Shown here: positions 1 through 11,804 of the stretch, in pieces
Layout of the letters: the number at the start of each line of letters is the position of its first letter
Numbering within the stretch: the stretch's first letter is position 1
NCBI RefSeq assembly: GCF_041146395.1
Contig: NC_091000.1
Location: 17,557,501-17,621,500 of the forward strand
Direction: 5' to 3'
DNA: 64,000 nt
Source of the DNA: Eulemur rufifrons
Lineage: Eukaryota; Chordata; Mammalia; Primates; Lemuridae
Translations under genes and position numbers: made by a program
The notes under the pieces: model-generated
The model's database searches: none
Seen by the model: only the letters and a program-made list of their open reading frames with translations
Told to the model about the DNA's origin: nothing

Positions 1-208
1 AGTGATCCTCCTGCTTGGCCTTCCCAGTACCTGGGACTGTAGGTGTGCACCATCACGCCTGGCTAATTTTTCTATTTTTTTGTAAAGCCGGGATCTCTCA
101 TTTGCTCAGGCTGGTCCTGAACTCCTGGCCTCAAGCGATCCTTCGGCCTCAGCCTCCCAAAGTGCAAAGTGCTAAGATTACAGGTGTGAGCCAGTGTACC
201 AAGCCTGT
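1..208 (-). mobile_element. Alu fragment, antisense, cut by the window edge
   Basis: The segment reads as the reverse complement of an Alu: 'cctgggactgtaggtgtgcacc', 'ggctaattttt', 'ctcaggctggtcctgaactcctgg', then 'gctaagattacaggtgtgagcc'. The head of the element lies near 208 and its A-tail would lie left of the window. There are many mismatches, including a duplicated 'aaagtgc', so it is an older (AluJ-like) copy. It has no coding content. Confidence 0.85.
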
Positions 209-2014
209 TTTGTTAATTTTTATTAGAAAGAAAATTCCCTTAAGAGTTTTAATTGGAATAATTATGTGACATCTGAAAAGTAACTTTGAAAAATAGGATC
301 TTCCTAATTTTAATTTTCTCATCATGAAGTTGGTTCTTGCTAGTTTAAGAGTAATCAGGTAATACAAAAACCACATCTAAAGCTAACATCAAGTATAGCT
401 ACCTTTTTAAGGTAATGCTCTGCTTCTTCATGACAGAATTTCATAGACTCGTTTCTCATGCCTGATATGGGCTTCCCTTCAATGCGCAGACGACCCATGC
501 AACAAGCTATCATATTTGTCTTTTAAAACTCTAATGGAGATAGGTGAAGTCTTTTCATGTACCATTTCAGTGGTAGATGGAATATTACAGATGGAACATT
601 TTTCTTTTTGTCCAACCCTAGTATTTAAACACAAATTCAGCTTATTTTCATGGTGGAGATGGGAAAAAAACTGGCCACCGTCCCATTTTCACAAATTCTT
701 CTTTACTTTCAACTGCTAATAGTGAAATACATCCTTAGCTCAGTTTGTCTAAAAATTTATTTTGTGGGACCTTCTAGACACCCATAAATTTTTCACAAAC
801 CATTCAAGCATTTTACATGATTCATCCCCTGTTGTCGTCTGACTCGAGATGCGGCATGCTGCCTGGAACCCAGATTACAGAAAGAAGCTGTAACTTTGGG
901 GGAATCTATGCCTCGTGCTCTGTGCATCATCAGCCTTTCCCATCCCCTCGTTTGTATTATGGAATTAAAAACACAGTTATTTTGTTTTTTATACTTGTTT
1001 ATTTTAAATCCCTAGTGTCTTTTTTTTGGCTGGGAATAGAGTCTAAAGTTTCTAATTTAAGCAAAGGGGGTTATGAGCCCTTGGGGCACAGATTTCATTC
1101 CATAGCCCTGCAGTTGGAAGCAGGGAGATGATTTGGTTCATTGGTTTCTCTTCTGAGTCCATTTCTTCCCAGTTCTAGCCCCTGATCCCTATCTGCCAGG
1201 GGAGTAGTTAATCATTTTTCTCATATCCTCTGGCTTGCAATTAATAAGTGCTCAGGTGATCTGATTTAAGGCAGGCCTTAAGTTTGCACAAGCCACTTAC
1301 ATGACTCCATAGCTACAATTTATTTCAGGTGAAGTTGATGATAGTGTATAAGGAGGCCAGAACTTGGTTTATATTGTCATAAAATCATTTAATTTTTAAA
1401 TCTGACTAATTTTACAAAAATAGATGTAGTTGGGTTTTTTTTTTTTCCTTAATTCCCTAGAACTGTAGCAAGGGAAGTCCACTCTCACTCCTGTATGTTT
1501 TTAAACTGCTTGAGACAGCCAAGTTTTAGACCACACTGTCAACTAAAAAAAAAAAAAAAACCCAACAAACAAACTTACCCATCTGGACCACTGCTTATCT
1601 GTTTTTCCTCCATTTCTCTGACAAGTTCATAGGCAGAAACGTGAACGGTGCAGGTCAGCCTTTAAAAACAAACATCTTTGTAAAGCAGTGAGCACATTCA
1701 GGATGTACAGCCCTGGGCCGCATAGCTCCAGCCCAGCACATGTGGTGCAGAGTCTGTAGAAGACAAAAGGGAACAGAATGTGTTCTTCCACCGTAGGGAC
1801 CTTGGGAAGCTGTATACTTATTTCAGGGCTGCTGCTATTACTGAAGATTCTTTCTTGTTTGTTTTTGTTTTTGGAACTCCTCTATAAGAAACATTTTCAG
1901 ATTTTTCTATTGCCAGATACTTCCTAAAGCTATCCATCTAAAGCTTATGTCCTACTTTAGATGCTTATCATTCTCCATCTTGAATGTGGAAACATCTCAC
2001 TGGTTTTATGCCCA
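209..2014. other. Unclassified non-coding stretch
   Basis: No exon-like frame, RNA gene or named repeat was recognised. The stretch is AT-rich, with a T-tract near 1434-1446 and an A-tract at 1545-1560. The 104-codon frame at 817-1131 has no recognisable domain and is read as chance. Confidence 0.5.
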
Positions 2015-2155
2015 GCCTACTCCCCTTCAGTTAATTTTCCATGCTGTTGCTAGAGTTATCTTTTTTCTTTGACCATAACCCTCAACATGACATTCAACGC
2101 TTTCTACCATCTGGTCTTGTTCTACTTTTCCAGTCTTTTCTTCTCTGTGTCCCCT
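2015..2155 (+). mobile_element. L2 LINE 3' region, left part
   Basis: The text follows the L2 3' region: 'gttaattttccatgctgttgc', a stretch like 'agagttatctttt', then 'ctaccatctggtcttgttct'. It breaks off where antisense L1 sequence starts near 2156 and resumes near 3001, so an L1 interrupts it. Confidence 0.6.
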
Positions 2156-3000
2156 CCATATGAATAATGCTGCTGTGAACATTAGCGTACAAGTCTTTGT
2201 GCAGATGTATGTTTTCATTTCTCCTGGGTATATACCTAGGAGTGGAATTGCTGGATCATAGGGTAACTGTATGTGTAACATTTTGAAGAACTGCCAAACT
2301 GTTTTCCGGAACAGCTGCGCTGTTTTACATTCCCATCACCAATGTCTGAGGGTTCCGGTTTCTTCGCATCCTCACTGACACTTGTTACTGTTGGTCTTTT
2401 TGACTGTAGCCATCTTTGTGAAGTAGCATCTCATTGTGGTTTTGATTTGCATTTCCCTAATAATTTGTGATGTTGAACATATTTTCATATGTTCATTAGC
2501 CATTCACATATCTTTTTAAGAGAGATGTCTATTTAAATCATTTGCTTACTTTTAAATTGGGCCATTTTTCTTTTCTTACTGAGTTTTAAAAGTTGTTTAC
2601 ATATTGTAAGTGTAAATCCTTCAGTGGATATATGATTTGCAGGCATTTATCCCAGCCTGTACGTTGTCTTTTCATGTTCTTGGTAATGACATTTGAACCA
2701 CAAATATTTTTAATTTTGGCCTAGTCTGACTTACTAATCATCTGTTGGTGGTTTGTGCTTTTGGTGACCATAGCTAAGAAATCATTGCCTAACCAAAGTC
2801 ACGAAGATTTACTCCTAAATTTTCTTCTAAGAATTTTATAGTTTTGGATCTTTCATTTAGATCTGTGATCCAGTTTGAGTTAATTTTGTGTATGGTGTGA
2901 AGTTAGGGGTCCAAATTCACATTTTGCATGTGGATTTCCAGTTGTACCAGCACCATTTGTTGAAAAGACTATTCTTTCCCCATTAAATGTCCTTGTCCTC
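2156..3000 (-). mobile_element. Old L1 3' end (ORF2 C-terminus), antisense
   Basis: This is the reverse complement of the end of L1 ORF2, with hallmarks such as 'aataatgctgctgtgaacat', 'gtggaattgctggatcatag', 'acattcccatcaccaatg' and 'caccatttgttgaaaaga'. The minus-strand frame at 2027-2281 translates to the familiar ORF2 tail around 'YDPAIPLLGIYP'. It is 5'-truncated, has many substitutions and stops, and is not functional. Confidence 0.85.
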
Positions 3001-3425
3001 TACCCCAGGCATTTTTATAATTTATTAATATCCTTATTTGTGTTATTACCTTGACTTAGAATTATTTTCTCTTCTATCATTCTTCTTTTCCTATTGACAT
3101 CTTACTAGGTATAACTGTCATCTTACCATATCAAGATTATATTCAGATTTATCATCTCAATAAAACTTCCTTAACCACCCAAGCTAAATTATTTCTCCAT
3201 CCTTTGTGTTCCTGTAAATAGCATTTATTTTATATCTTGACTAGGGCATGTATATTTTTGTATTCTAATTAGCTGTATATACTTCTCTCTTATACACCCC
3301 TTATGGAAGGATTTACTCATGTATGTGTGCTCATTAGAATGTTTGGTAACTGGTAGGTACTCAGTAAATAGTTGCTAATTAGATAAATGAACAAATGAAT
3401 AAATGAAAAAATGAACAAATGTCCT
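3001..3425 (+). mobile_element. L2 LINE 3' end, right part
   Basis: L2 resumes after the L1 insertion: 'aaacttccttaaccacccaagc' resembles the L2 motif for 'cttccctgaccacccaagc'. The segment ends in the L2 terminus 'ggtaggtactcagtaaatag' followed by a degenerate TGAA repeat (3383-3422). Same orientation as 2015-2155, so the two pieces are one element. Confidence 0.7.
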
Positions 3426-3459
3426 AAATGAGAATACATTTTTATACTATGGTAAAGGA

Positions 3460-3690
3460 TTTTTTTTTTTTTTTTTAACAACCAGGCATCTTGAGTGAAT
3501 AAGGGAAATACTACAATGAATGGTGGGTGCTACCATTTTGGAACGAAGGCAACTCTGAAAACTGTTCCAAAGACAAAGACCCACAATGTTCTGACCAATG
3601 GTAACATTGTTGAAATAACTCTCCAGGTACCCCTCCTAAAGAGGACAGCATTTGAACAGATGAGTATGGGCTATGCTATGTTTGTTTAAA
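3460..3690. other. 17-T tract followed by unassigned sequence
   Basis: A pure T run at 3460-3476 abuts about 210 bases open in one frame on the plus strand (64 codons from 3495). The product has no domain I recognise. A T run at the left edge could be the reversed tail of an antisense retroposon, but I found no matching target duplication. Confidence 0.3.
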
Positions 3691-5419
3691 AGCCTCACTA
3701 CTTAGTTGTTACATTTTCCCCCAAAGTTCCTATCTTGGACTAGGGTGATATGAGCTATAACACCAAGATTGGGATTATGATCCAAGGGATGTTACAAAAC
3801 TGTTGTTAACCCGTATCCCCCCAGTTTCCTTACTGACCTGTCACAGTGCTTCCCTCTCCCACTCTCTGGCCCACGAGCACAGGTTTAATGTCAGTATTCC
3901 ACGTTATACACCAGAAGATGGGCATCCTCTCTAGAAGGTCACATTTAGAAAGCCAGGCCACCCACTCTGGGAAAGAACATTCTATTCAGGCTTTTCCGTG
4001 GCTATTAGCAAAGCTTAGTTGATTGTACTTGGCTGTCATTCTGGAGGTTACACTGGAGAACAGGAGATGGGCTAACAGAGCAAGACCTGCTGGTGGCAGA
4101 AATCCGAGATGCTGCTTACAGACTTTGTGTCCTATTTGAATGTTATCAAAGAATACATTGCTCTTTTGTAGGCATATAGGATCTCCTGGTCTGCAGTTAT
4201 AAAGGCAAGTCCGAAGAACTGATGGTCAGGAAAATCAGGCTCAGCTCTAAGCCTGTGCTTAACCAGGACTTCTAGTGTAAGGCAACAAGTGCTGAGATAG
4301 TGAAATCCCATTGTAACCTGTTGTCCAGAGATGAGAAAACACGCACATTATTGGCTTCCTGTGTCACAGTGAGAGAGCTCATTTTACACCACCATGTACT
4401 CAGGGATGTGATTTGATCTGCAACATAACCGAATCTGTGAAAAAGCCAGGTGTGGGTCTCGTATGAATTTTTACTGTTTTTCTTTCAAGTCAAAGCAACA
4501 AAAATTAGTAAGAATCTTTTGTCGATCATAAAAAAAAAAAAGTTAACGTGTTGGCCCCCTCTAAGCCGTTCTTTCTAACGTATACACGTGGCCTCTGAAC
4601 ATGTGCGAAGCAGCACTACCATTGAGGGGTTTGCTGGTATTTTGGAATGAATGAATGGCAGCTAAATGGCATAAAGGGCAATGAAAGCTCTCAGCTCCTG
4701 GATTCACAGATGGGCTTTCTGTTGAAATGACTGACAGCTATGGTCAGATCGGCAAGTGGTAACCACAGAACACCTGCACTTGTTTCATGTGTTTAGATTA
4801 ACATTTATTAAAATAAATGCTAGCTCATTTACATAACAAAAATTGAATTCTCATAATAATTTTCAGAATTCATACAAAGCTTTAGTCAAGAACTATATTC
4901 AGTTGATTAACGTAAATGTGTATCAGAATTAAAGATGCAAATACCATTATCCATAGGGGAGGCAAAAATTGAAAAATTACCAATTTTTCATCTTCTATTA
5001 GGCTAATTTAGATAAATTAGAATGCCTGAGTTGATTGGAAGTGTTTGGTAGAGGAAAGCATGGATGATTTTCACAAATCTTGCTGTTTACCCAAGGGTGG
5101 CATGCTTAGCAAACCCAAATCAGGCAAGATGTTCTAACCCTTGCTTTGAAAATAAAAACAAAACTGAAAACAATTTATGCGTTTCCTACTCATTTAAATA
5201 ATAATTTTCTATTTGTTTAGTCTTAGAAAGAAGGGAATACACAGCCAATAGGCATATATATACAGTAAGAAAGGAATATTGTGCACATTAGAGTACTTTG
5301 TAGACTTCTGTTATTTACCAACTGCCCAATATTATTTCACATTATCTGCCGGAGCTAATGGAGAATGGCCCATCAGCAGCTGTAGGATGGTGCCTATGTA
5401 GGACAGGAACTTGGACTAC
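3691..5419. other. Repeat-poor non-coding stretch
   Basis: No long open frame, RNA gene or clear mobile element was seen. Composition is mixed up to about 4.7 kb and AT-rich from 4.8 to 5.3 kb. Nothing functional can be assigned. Confidence 0.5.
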
Positions 5420-5565
5420 ATGAGTGAGTCTCAAATATTGGGGTGCCACAAAATCACCTGAGGAACTTGTTAAAAATACAGATGTCCTGGCCCAAGAGTA
5501 TCTTGACCCAGCTCACGTAGGTGACTGGTATGCCCCAATATTTGTAAAATATTGAATTAGGTGCC
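5420..5565. mobile_element. MER5-like hAT-Charlie remnant
   Basis: The string 'aaaatcacctgaggaacttg' followed by 'ttaaaaatacagatgtcctgg' and 'cccaagag' matches the centre of the MER5 group of non-autonomous hAT-Charlie DNA transposons. The termini are degraded and no 8-bp duplication is visible. Confidence 0.55.
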
Positions 5566-7509
5566 CTGTAAGATCTTTTTCAACTCAGATAAGCCTATAA
5601 AACAGACATATAGATGTCTTGAAATATTTCATGATATCAAAGCTCAATCAAAAAAATGAAACTCATTTTGAAAGTCGCTTTATAAAGGAAACCAATGTTT
5701 TAGTCATCCTTCTTTGTTTCTGGTTGTCTCCCCAGTGAGTTTGTGTCACTCTTAAAAGTCTATATGCTTCCTACTTACATGTGATGCCCACGTTACACAA
5801 GTTTAAGGGTACGTGGGGTAAGACTTATAAAATGGCTCAGTGTTTTAGGCAACCCCCTCCCCTGCTTCCTATCAACTCACCACCTGAAAAGGGATGAGGC
5901 TAATTCCACTGTCGACTAATCAAGAGGTTTTTGTGAAACAAAGAGGAAGTGTTCCTTGCTTTAGAAGGTATTGGTTTCCTCATCTTAGGGCCAGTCACGC
6001 CCATAGCAAACTTCAGGGGCTTTAGAGAGCCGAGGAGGCTGAGGGGCTAAGCTGAGCAAGTCCAGACCGTCCTGCCAAAGCCCACGTGCAACGAGATGTA
6101 GTTCTTTTATTTGCTCCTTTTCCGGAGGGCGAGGACCTGTTTTCTGTATTAGTGGAAATGAAATCCGTAAGACACGGCCGTGTAAAATAACACTCCATGA
6201 GGGACGGGAAAATACTACTTAAGAAAATACCTTTTTTTCTAATTTAACCTTCTACTGCCCCAGCAATAAGAATATAACGCCAGTGAAGCTAACAGTGCAT
6301 TTGAATGACATTCTTTCAGGAACCTTGGAGAAGAGAATATTTTATTTTGTAATGTCGAATGTGTCTTTGCCACATCAGTAAGAATTACAAAGCCTCGTTA
6401 GCAAGGAAGAGCTCTGCTGTGAGTTTTTAAATTATTGGCCTAGAGTAACTTAGGAGGACTTGCTGGCATAGGAGGAGAAATAGTTGCTTCTGAACAGACT
6501 AACGGCTTTAGCATCAAATCGCTAACATCCTGTAAAACAATTATTCCACTAGTAGAACCAGAATATTATGCCTGCTTCTCTCTCCATCTCCCATCACAGT
6601 TTATCGTTGGCCTCTTATTACATTTCTCTTAAATCATTAGGGAATCTTTTACAGAAGAAACCATTTATGCAGAAAGGCAAGTTCCCAGCAAACAAAATCA
6701 TGTGTGCGTGTAATTCTGAAAGAGGGGGAAAAAAATAAGGCTGAAGTTTGCTAAAAGAGAATTATGCTAGCTAAGTTTATCATCTTAATCACTGCACCTG
6801 ACTATGTAATCAACAACTTGGAATGATTAAAGTTCTAAGAACATTCATTATGGAAAGGAAATAAGTCTAGTCTGTGGCTGCTCAACTAATGAATAGCAAA
6901 AACAGGATAATTTCAAACTGGTGAAAGAAGAATGTATATAACAAGTATTCTAGACTATGTGAAAGGCCCGAAGTCCCTACCACAGTCAGCTCATGTACCT
7001 AAAACATTATGCTGTTCATTAAAGGACTTGAATTGTAGGACATGGAGTTTTACAATGAATGTGCAAGCACATGAAACAGAGCAAAGTTTCATAAATTTAA
7101 ATTAAGAAAGAATAACTTTGGTATGGAATAGTAAGAAACTCACTTTCTTTTTTAAAAAATATATAAACCTGACTGTAAAAAAATGTTTTAAATGTTCATA
7201 ACCAGATATAAGTGGGAACACATCAGTTTTACTTTGGGGCTTTTTTAACACCGCAGTCTTCTGCCTCTGCACCTGGTGTGGAATCGCTGCCAGGGGAGCC
7301 GCTGTTGTTGATGGGAGCCTATCACATCTGCATTTGGGTGGGGCAGGAAACAAGATTGGGAACTACCGTCCCAAATTGTAAGGTTTTAAACATCTTCCAG
7401 TCAGTTTTATTTATATCATTCAATTACTTTCTATGTGGCACAAAAGTAAGCCACAATAACCAAATTTTTAAAATAATAGGATATTACAAACATATTTGTA
7501 TGTTTTAAA
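5566..7509. other. Repeat-poor stretch, possible conserved non-coding DNA
   Basis: About 1.9 kb without a recognisable transposon in a window otherwise thick with them. It contains no coding frame beyond 98 codons and no RNA gene. The 6.2-6.9 kb part is AT-rich unique DNA with homeodomain-like 'TAAT' and 'ATTA' cores. Conservation cannot be judged from one sequence. Confidence 0.4.
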
Positions 7510-7805
7510 ATATCCCTCTACAGCATCAGTTTAATGGCTGCATGGACTTCGAGGGGTGTCCTACAATATGTTTAACAACTCCCCTGTCATTGGACAATTA
7601 TGTTGCTTCCCATTTTTTCTCTTGCAAACAATGCTATCCCAAATATCCTTATAGCTAAATCTTTGCATACAAATTCCATGAGTACTTCTTTGGGATTAGT
7701 TCTTAGAAGTAGAATTGCTGAGTCAAAAGATACTATTTGGAAAGCTTTTGATGAATATCACCAAATTGCCCTTCTTACATGTTGTGCTAATTTACAGATC
7801 CACTG
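7510..7805 (-). mobile_element. Old L1 3' end (L1ME-like), antisense
   Basis: It contains 'tttaatggctgcatggactt', 'aacaatgctatcccaaatatc', 'gaattgctgagtcaaaag' and 'accaaattgcccttcttac', the usual reversed series of old mammalian L1 3' regions. It is heavily diverged and 5'-truncated. Confidence 0.7.
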
Positions 7806-8299
7806 ATCATATATGAGAAAGTTCATTTTGCAAACACTGGGTTCGCAACAACAAAACAAGCTCCCAAACTCTGTCAACTTGACAAGTTAATGAGACTTCC
7901 TTATATTCTAAAGTCGGTCTCAGACACACACCACAGTGAGATCCCTCTGGTCAATTTAAAATTGTGCCATGAGAATATGTTCTGTGCAGCATCTCCTGAT
8001 GTTTACATAAATCATTACTTAAGCCCTCAACACCATCAAATATTTATTTAACATCCACTGTGGGCTAAGAATTGCAACCCAGGGCCTCGGTGAAACTTAG
8101 ATTCTAAAGGAGAGAACAGAGGCACAGTTCCTTATCTTTGCTTTGAGGATACTTTTAGTAACTTGCTTCTTTTTCTTGCTGCTTTATAGCTTTATAGAAT
8201 CAAAGTAAGGGGAAAATCATTCTGCAATTAAAAAATTAAACATTTTACATTGTGAAATATAAAATACTTTCATAAAAGCACATAATACATATATACACA
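7806..8299. other. Unclassified AT-rich stretch
   Basis: Nothing recognisable. There is no open frame of note and no repeat signature beyond A/T-rich words. Confidence 0.5.
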
Positions 8300-8722
8300 T
8301 TAGCAAATGGTTAAAAATTGGACTTCATGTCACCACTATCCAACTTGAGAAATAGAACATTGCCTACACCTGAAAATCTCCACCCTCTTCCCATAGGTCC
8401 TGACGGACTTGCAATCCTGTTCTTGCCACAGAATGGTAACCATCCTTATAACCCCGTGGTGATCATTTCCTTCCTTTTCTCTCTTCCTCTACCATTGTTT
8501 GGTTTTGCCTGCTTTTAAATTTTATATCAAGAAAATCATAATGAATTATTCTTCTGATTTGCTTCTTTTTGCTTAACATTGTGTAATATCCATTCATTTT
8601 GGTGCAAGTAGATATATAATATTTTACAGTATAAATATGCCACAAATTTTAGTCCATCTATTGTCCATGGATTTGGGTTATTATCAACTTTTGGCCTTTG
8701 AGTCAGTCTAGGATTCATGATT
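8300..8722 (-). mobile_element. Old L1 3' UTR (L1ME/MC-like), antisense
   Basis: Words in the right order for a reversed old L1 3' UTR: 'tgagaaatagaacattgcc', 'ggtttgcctg'-like text at about 8500, 'gcttctttttgcttaacattg', 'atatgccacaaattttagtcc' and 'atttgggttattatcaac'. No ORF survives. Confidence 0.7.
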
Positions 8723-9596
8723 TAACCATGGAGCAGATGCTTTGAGGTAATAGACTTCAAATTAGAAGCATAAATAAATTTAATCTTTTAAAGATATTAG
8801 TTCCTTCGTGACAAATTTTTCCCCTTCTGTGCTTTCAGCTTTGATGGTTAAATTGTTGTTTTGATTGTGAGAATCCTATTATCTTGAATCCTTTTCAGCT
8901 ATGGTTATCTAATGAGGGTTTTTCTTTCTTCCTACCTGGGATTGTGTGTGTGTACGTCGTCTCACTCAGTAAACACTCGCACACGATGACCACCGAGGCC
9001 ACTGTCCTGCTCTTTATTCTTTTGACAGTTACTGTCCTTGGTGGAAAACTGAGAGTTCCTGGAAAATGTATGGGTTCAGCAGTAGGATGAGGATGAGGTT
9101 AAAGGACTTGTTTGGGAAGAAAAAGTAGACTCACCAAATTAGAGAGTTATTGGGATTAGAAAACATTGTATTCCAAGAAAGTAATCGTCTCTGGGAAGGT
9201 TGAGGGGTCATCAGAATGTAGAAAAAAGGGATTTTTACCTAATTCAGACTGGTTTCAAATTTGCTGCCCCCACCTTATCGTTCCATGATGATAGGTAATT
9301 TACTCACTTGAGAGTCTTCTTTTGCAAAACTAGGGTGATAAAACCTTTCTTAAAAAATTAGGGAGTGAATACAAGTGGTGAAGATATATTTATGATTTGA
9401 AATATAGCATGTTGATAATATTCAGCTGTTGGTCTTTAAAAATAACTTTCAAAGCTTCAGGACTTATAGATATAAAAATAATTGAATTTGGGCTTCAATT
9501 CTTCCAATTTAGCATGTGAAAATAAGTTTTTACATCTGTCGCATTGAAAAGACACTCTGTGCCTCTTTGTCTCTTTAGGTTGTATACTGTATTTAT
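8723..9596. other. Unclassified non-coding stretch
   Basis: No family recognised. The frame at 8884-9090 (68 codons) has a hydrophobic middle but no supporting start context or homologue I know, so it is not called a gene. Confidence 0.5.
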
Positions 9597-9610
9597 TACA
9601 CTATAATTTA
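9597..9610. repeat. Target-site duplication, left copy (Alu)
   Basis: The 14-mer 'tacactataattta' here is repeated exactly at 9948-9961 on the far side of the Alu. It is the duplication made by L1-driven insertion. Confidence 0.93.
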
Positions 9611-9947
9611 TTTATTTATTTATTTTTTTTGTTGAGACAGAGTCTCACTTTGTTGCCCAGGCTAGAGTGAGTGCCGTGGCGTCAGCTTAGCTCACAGCAA
9701 CCTCAGACTCCTCGGCTTAAGCGATCCTACTGCCTCAGCCTCCCGAGTAGCTGGGACTACAGGCATGTGCCACCATGCCCGGCTAATTTTTTCTATATGG
9801 ATTTTTAGTTGACCATATAATGTCTTTCTATTTTTAGTAGAGACGGGGTCTCGCTCAGGCTGGTCTCGAACTCCTGACCTTGAGCGATCCACCCGCCTCG
9901 GCCTCCCAGAGTGCTAGGATTACAGGCGTGAGCCACCGCGCCCGGCC
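9611..9947 (-). mobile_element. Strepsirrhine-type dimeric Alu, antisense, full length
   Basis: A complete two-arm Alu read backwards: T-rich tail at 9611-9630, right arm with 'gagtctcactttgttgccc', and left arm ending 'gagccaccgcgcccggcc' at 9947. Two traits mark it as strepsirrhine: 'gtgccgtggcgtcagc', and a linker with 'gaccatataatgtctttct' before 'tttttagtagagacgggg'. The head keeps CpGs and the 14-bp flanking duplications are perfect, so it is fairly young. It would be transcribed only from its own Pol III boxes, on the minus strand. Confidence 0.95.
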
Positions 9948-9961
9948 TACACTATAATTTA
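9948..9961. repeat. Target-site duplication, right copy (Alu)
   Basis: Exact second copy of the 14-mer at 9597-9610. Confidence 0.93.
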
Positions 9962-10317
9962 ATATTTAATAATTCAGCAGGCAGATTTCCCACCAGAAAT
10001 TTATTAGAATGTGAGATTAAAAGACAGCGGCAAACACAAAATGAAAACTTTGTACGTAAAATGTAGCATAATCCATTTTGTTATATTTGTTTCTTTCTCT
10101 AACTTGAAAGTGTACATGTTTATATATTTAACCTTAAAACTAACATAAAGAATGGTGTAATAAGAGAAGTAGTGTGAAATGTTTCAGATTTAAGTATTTA
10201 TATACAAGCAAAATCTTTTCATTATTCCTCTTATTTGTGAGGTGGTTAACTTAATTGTATTTAATTTATATCTTAATCCTGTGTGAGTAAAGAAAAATGG
10301 AGGTACTATTTATATAT
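9962..10317. other. Unclassified AT-rich stretch
   Basis: Unique AT-rich DNA between the Alu and the L1 3' end. Nothing recognisable. Confidence 0.5.
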
Positions 10318-11804
10318 AGAAATTCAGAAAAGAGCCCAAATAGCCAAAGCAACCTTAAGAAAAAGGAACAAATCTGGAGGCATTACTTTACCTGACTTTA
10401 AGCTATACTACATGGCTATAGTAACCAAAACAGCATGGTACTGGCACAAAAATGGAGATATGGACCAATGGAACAGAGCAGAGAATCTAGATATAAAACC
10501 ATCCACATATTGCCATCTGATCTTTGACAAAGTATACAGCAATATACACTAGGGGAAAGGATCCCTATTCAATAAATGGTGCTGGGAAAATTGTGTAGCC
10601 ACATGTAGAAAATTGAAACAGGATCCATCTCTCTCATCATTCACAAAAATTAATTCAAGATGGATAACAGACTTAAATCTAACACATGAAACCATAAGAA
10701 TTCTAAAAGAAAATGTTGGAAAAACTCTTCTAGAGATCGGCCTAAGCAAAGAATTTATGAAGATGACCCCAAGGACAATCACAGCAACCACAAAAATAAA
10801 TAAATGGGACTTGATTAAATTAATAAAGCTTCTGCACAGCCAGGGAAAAAAATCAATAGAGCAAATAGACAATGTACAGAAGGGGAGAAAATATTCACAA
10901 GCTATACATCTAATAAAGGGCTAATAACCAGAATCTACAAAGAACTCAATCAAGCAAATCAGCAAGAAAAAAATCAAACAACCCCATTAAAAAGTGGACA
11001 CAAAACATGAACAGAAGCTTATCAAAAGAAGATAGACTAATGGCCAAGAAACATATGAAAAAATGCTGAACATCACTAATCATCAGAGAAATGCAAATCA
11101 AAACCACAACCCCAGCGAGAATGGCTTTTATCAAAGTTCCAAAACAATAGATGCTGGCATGGATGCGGAGAGAGAGGTACACTTATACACTGTTGGTGGG
11201 ACTGCAAACTGGTGCAACCTCTATGAAAAATAGTTTGGAGATTCTTCAAAGAACTAAAAGTAGACCTACCAGTTGATCCAGCAATCCCACTACTGGGTAT
11301 GTGTCCAAAGGAAAAAAAAAGTCATTTTATTTGCACTTGAATGTTTATTACAACACAATTCACAATTGCAACGATGTGGAATCAACCCAAGTGCCCATCA
11401 ATTCATGAGTGGATTAATCAAATGTGGTATATGTACACCATGGAGCACTACTCAGCCATAAAAAATGAATTAATAACTTTTGCAACCATCTGGATGGAGC
11501 TAGAGACCATCCTTCTAAGTGAAGTATCACAAGAATGGAAAAACAAACACGACATGTACTCACTATTAAATTGGAACTAACCGATCAGCACTAATGTGCA
11601 CAGATAGAAGTAAAACTAAACAGAAATCATGCAAGTGGGAGGGAGGAGGAGGGGATGGGTGAAATCATACCTAACAGGTACAATGTACACTATCTGGGTG
11701 ATGAACACACTTACAGATTTGATTCAAGCAGTACAAAAGCAATCCATGTAACCAGAACGTTTGTACTCATGTAATATTCTGAAATTTAAAAAAATTAAAA
11801 AAAA
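10318..11804 (+). mobile_element. 5'-truncated L1, strepsirrhine type: ORF2 C-terminal part, 3' UTR and A-tail
   Basis: Sense L1 that starts late in ORF2, after the reverse-transcriptase core. Translated pieces show '[14 protein letters not shown]', '[20 protein letters not shown]' and near the end 'YTMEHYSAIKNE', all standard landmarks of the ORF2 C-terminal region. The frame is broken by stops and shifts (open pieces at 10283-10552, 10613-10924 and 11341-11580), so it is dead. ORF2 ends at about 11580 and a 3' UTR with 'gggaggaggaggggatgg' and 'tgtaaccagaacgtttg' runs to the A-rich tail at about 11787-11804. This 3' UTR matches the strepsirrhine L1 type rather than ape L1PA. No clear target duplication was found, so the exact left edge is uncertain. 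Confidence 0.9.

Noticed and set aside
10318..11804. An active L1
   Set aside because: It lacks the 5' UTR, ORF1, endonuclease and reverse-transcriptase core, and its remaining ORF2 part is broken by stops.
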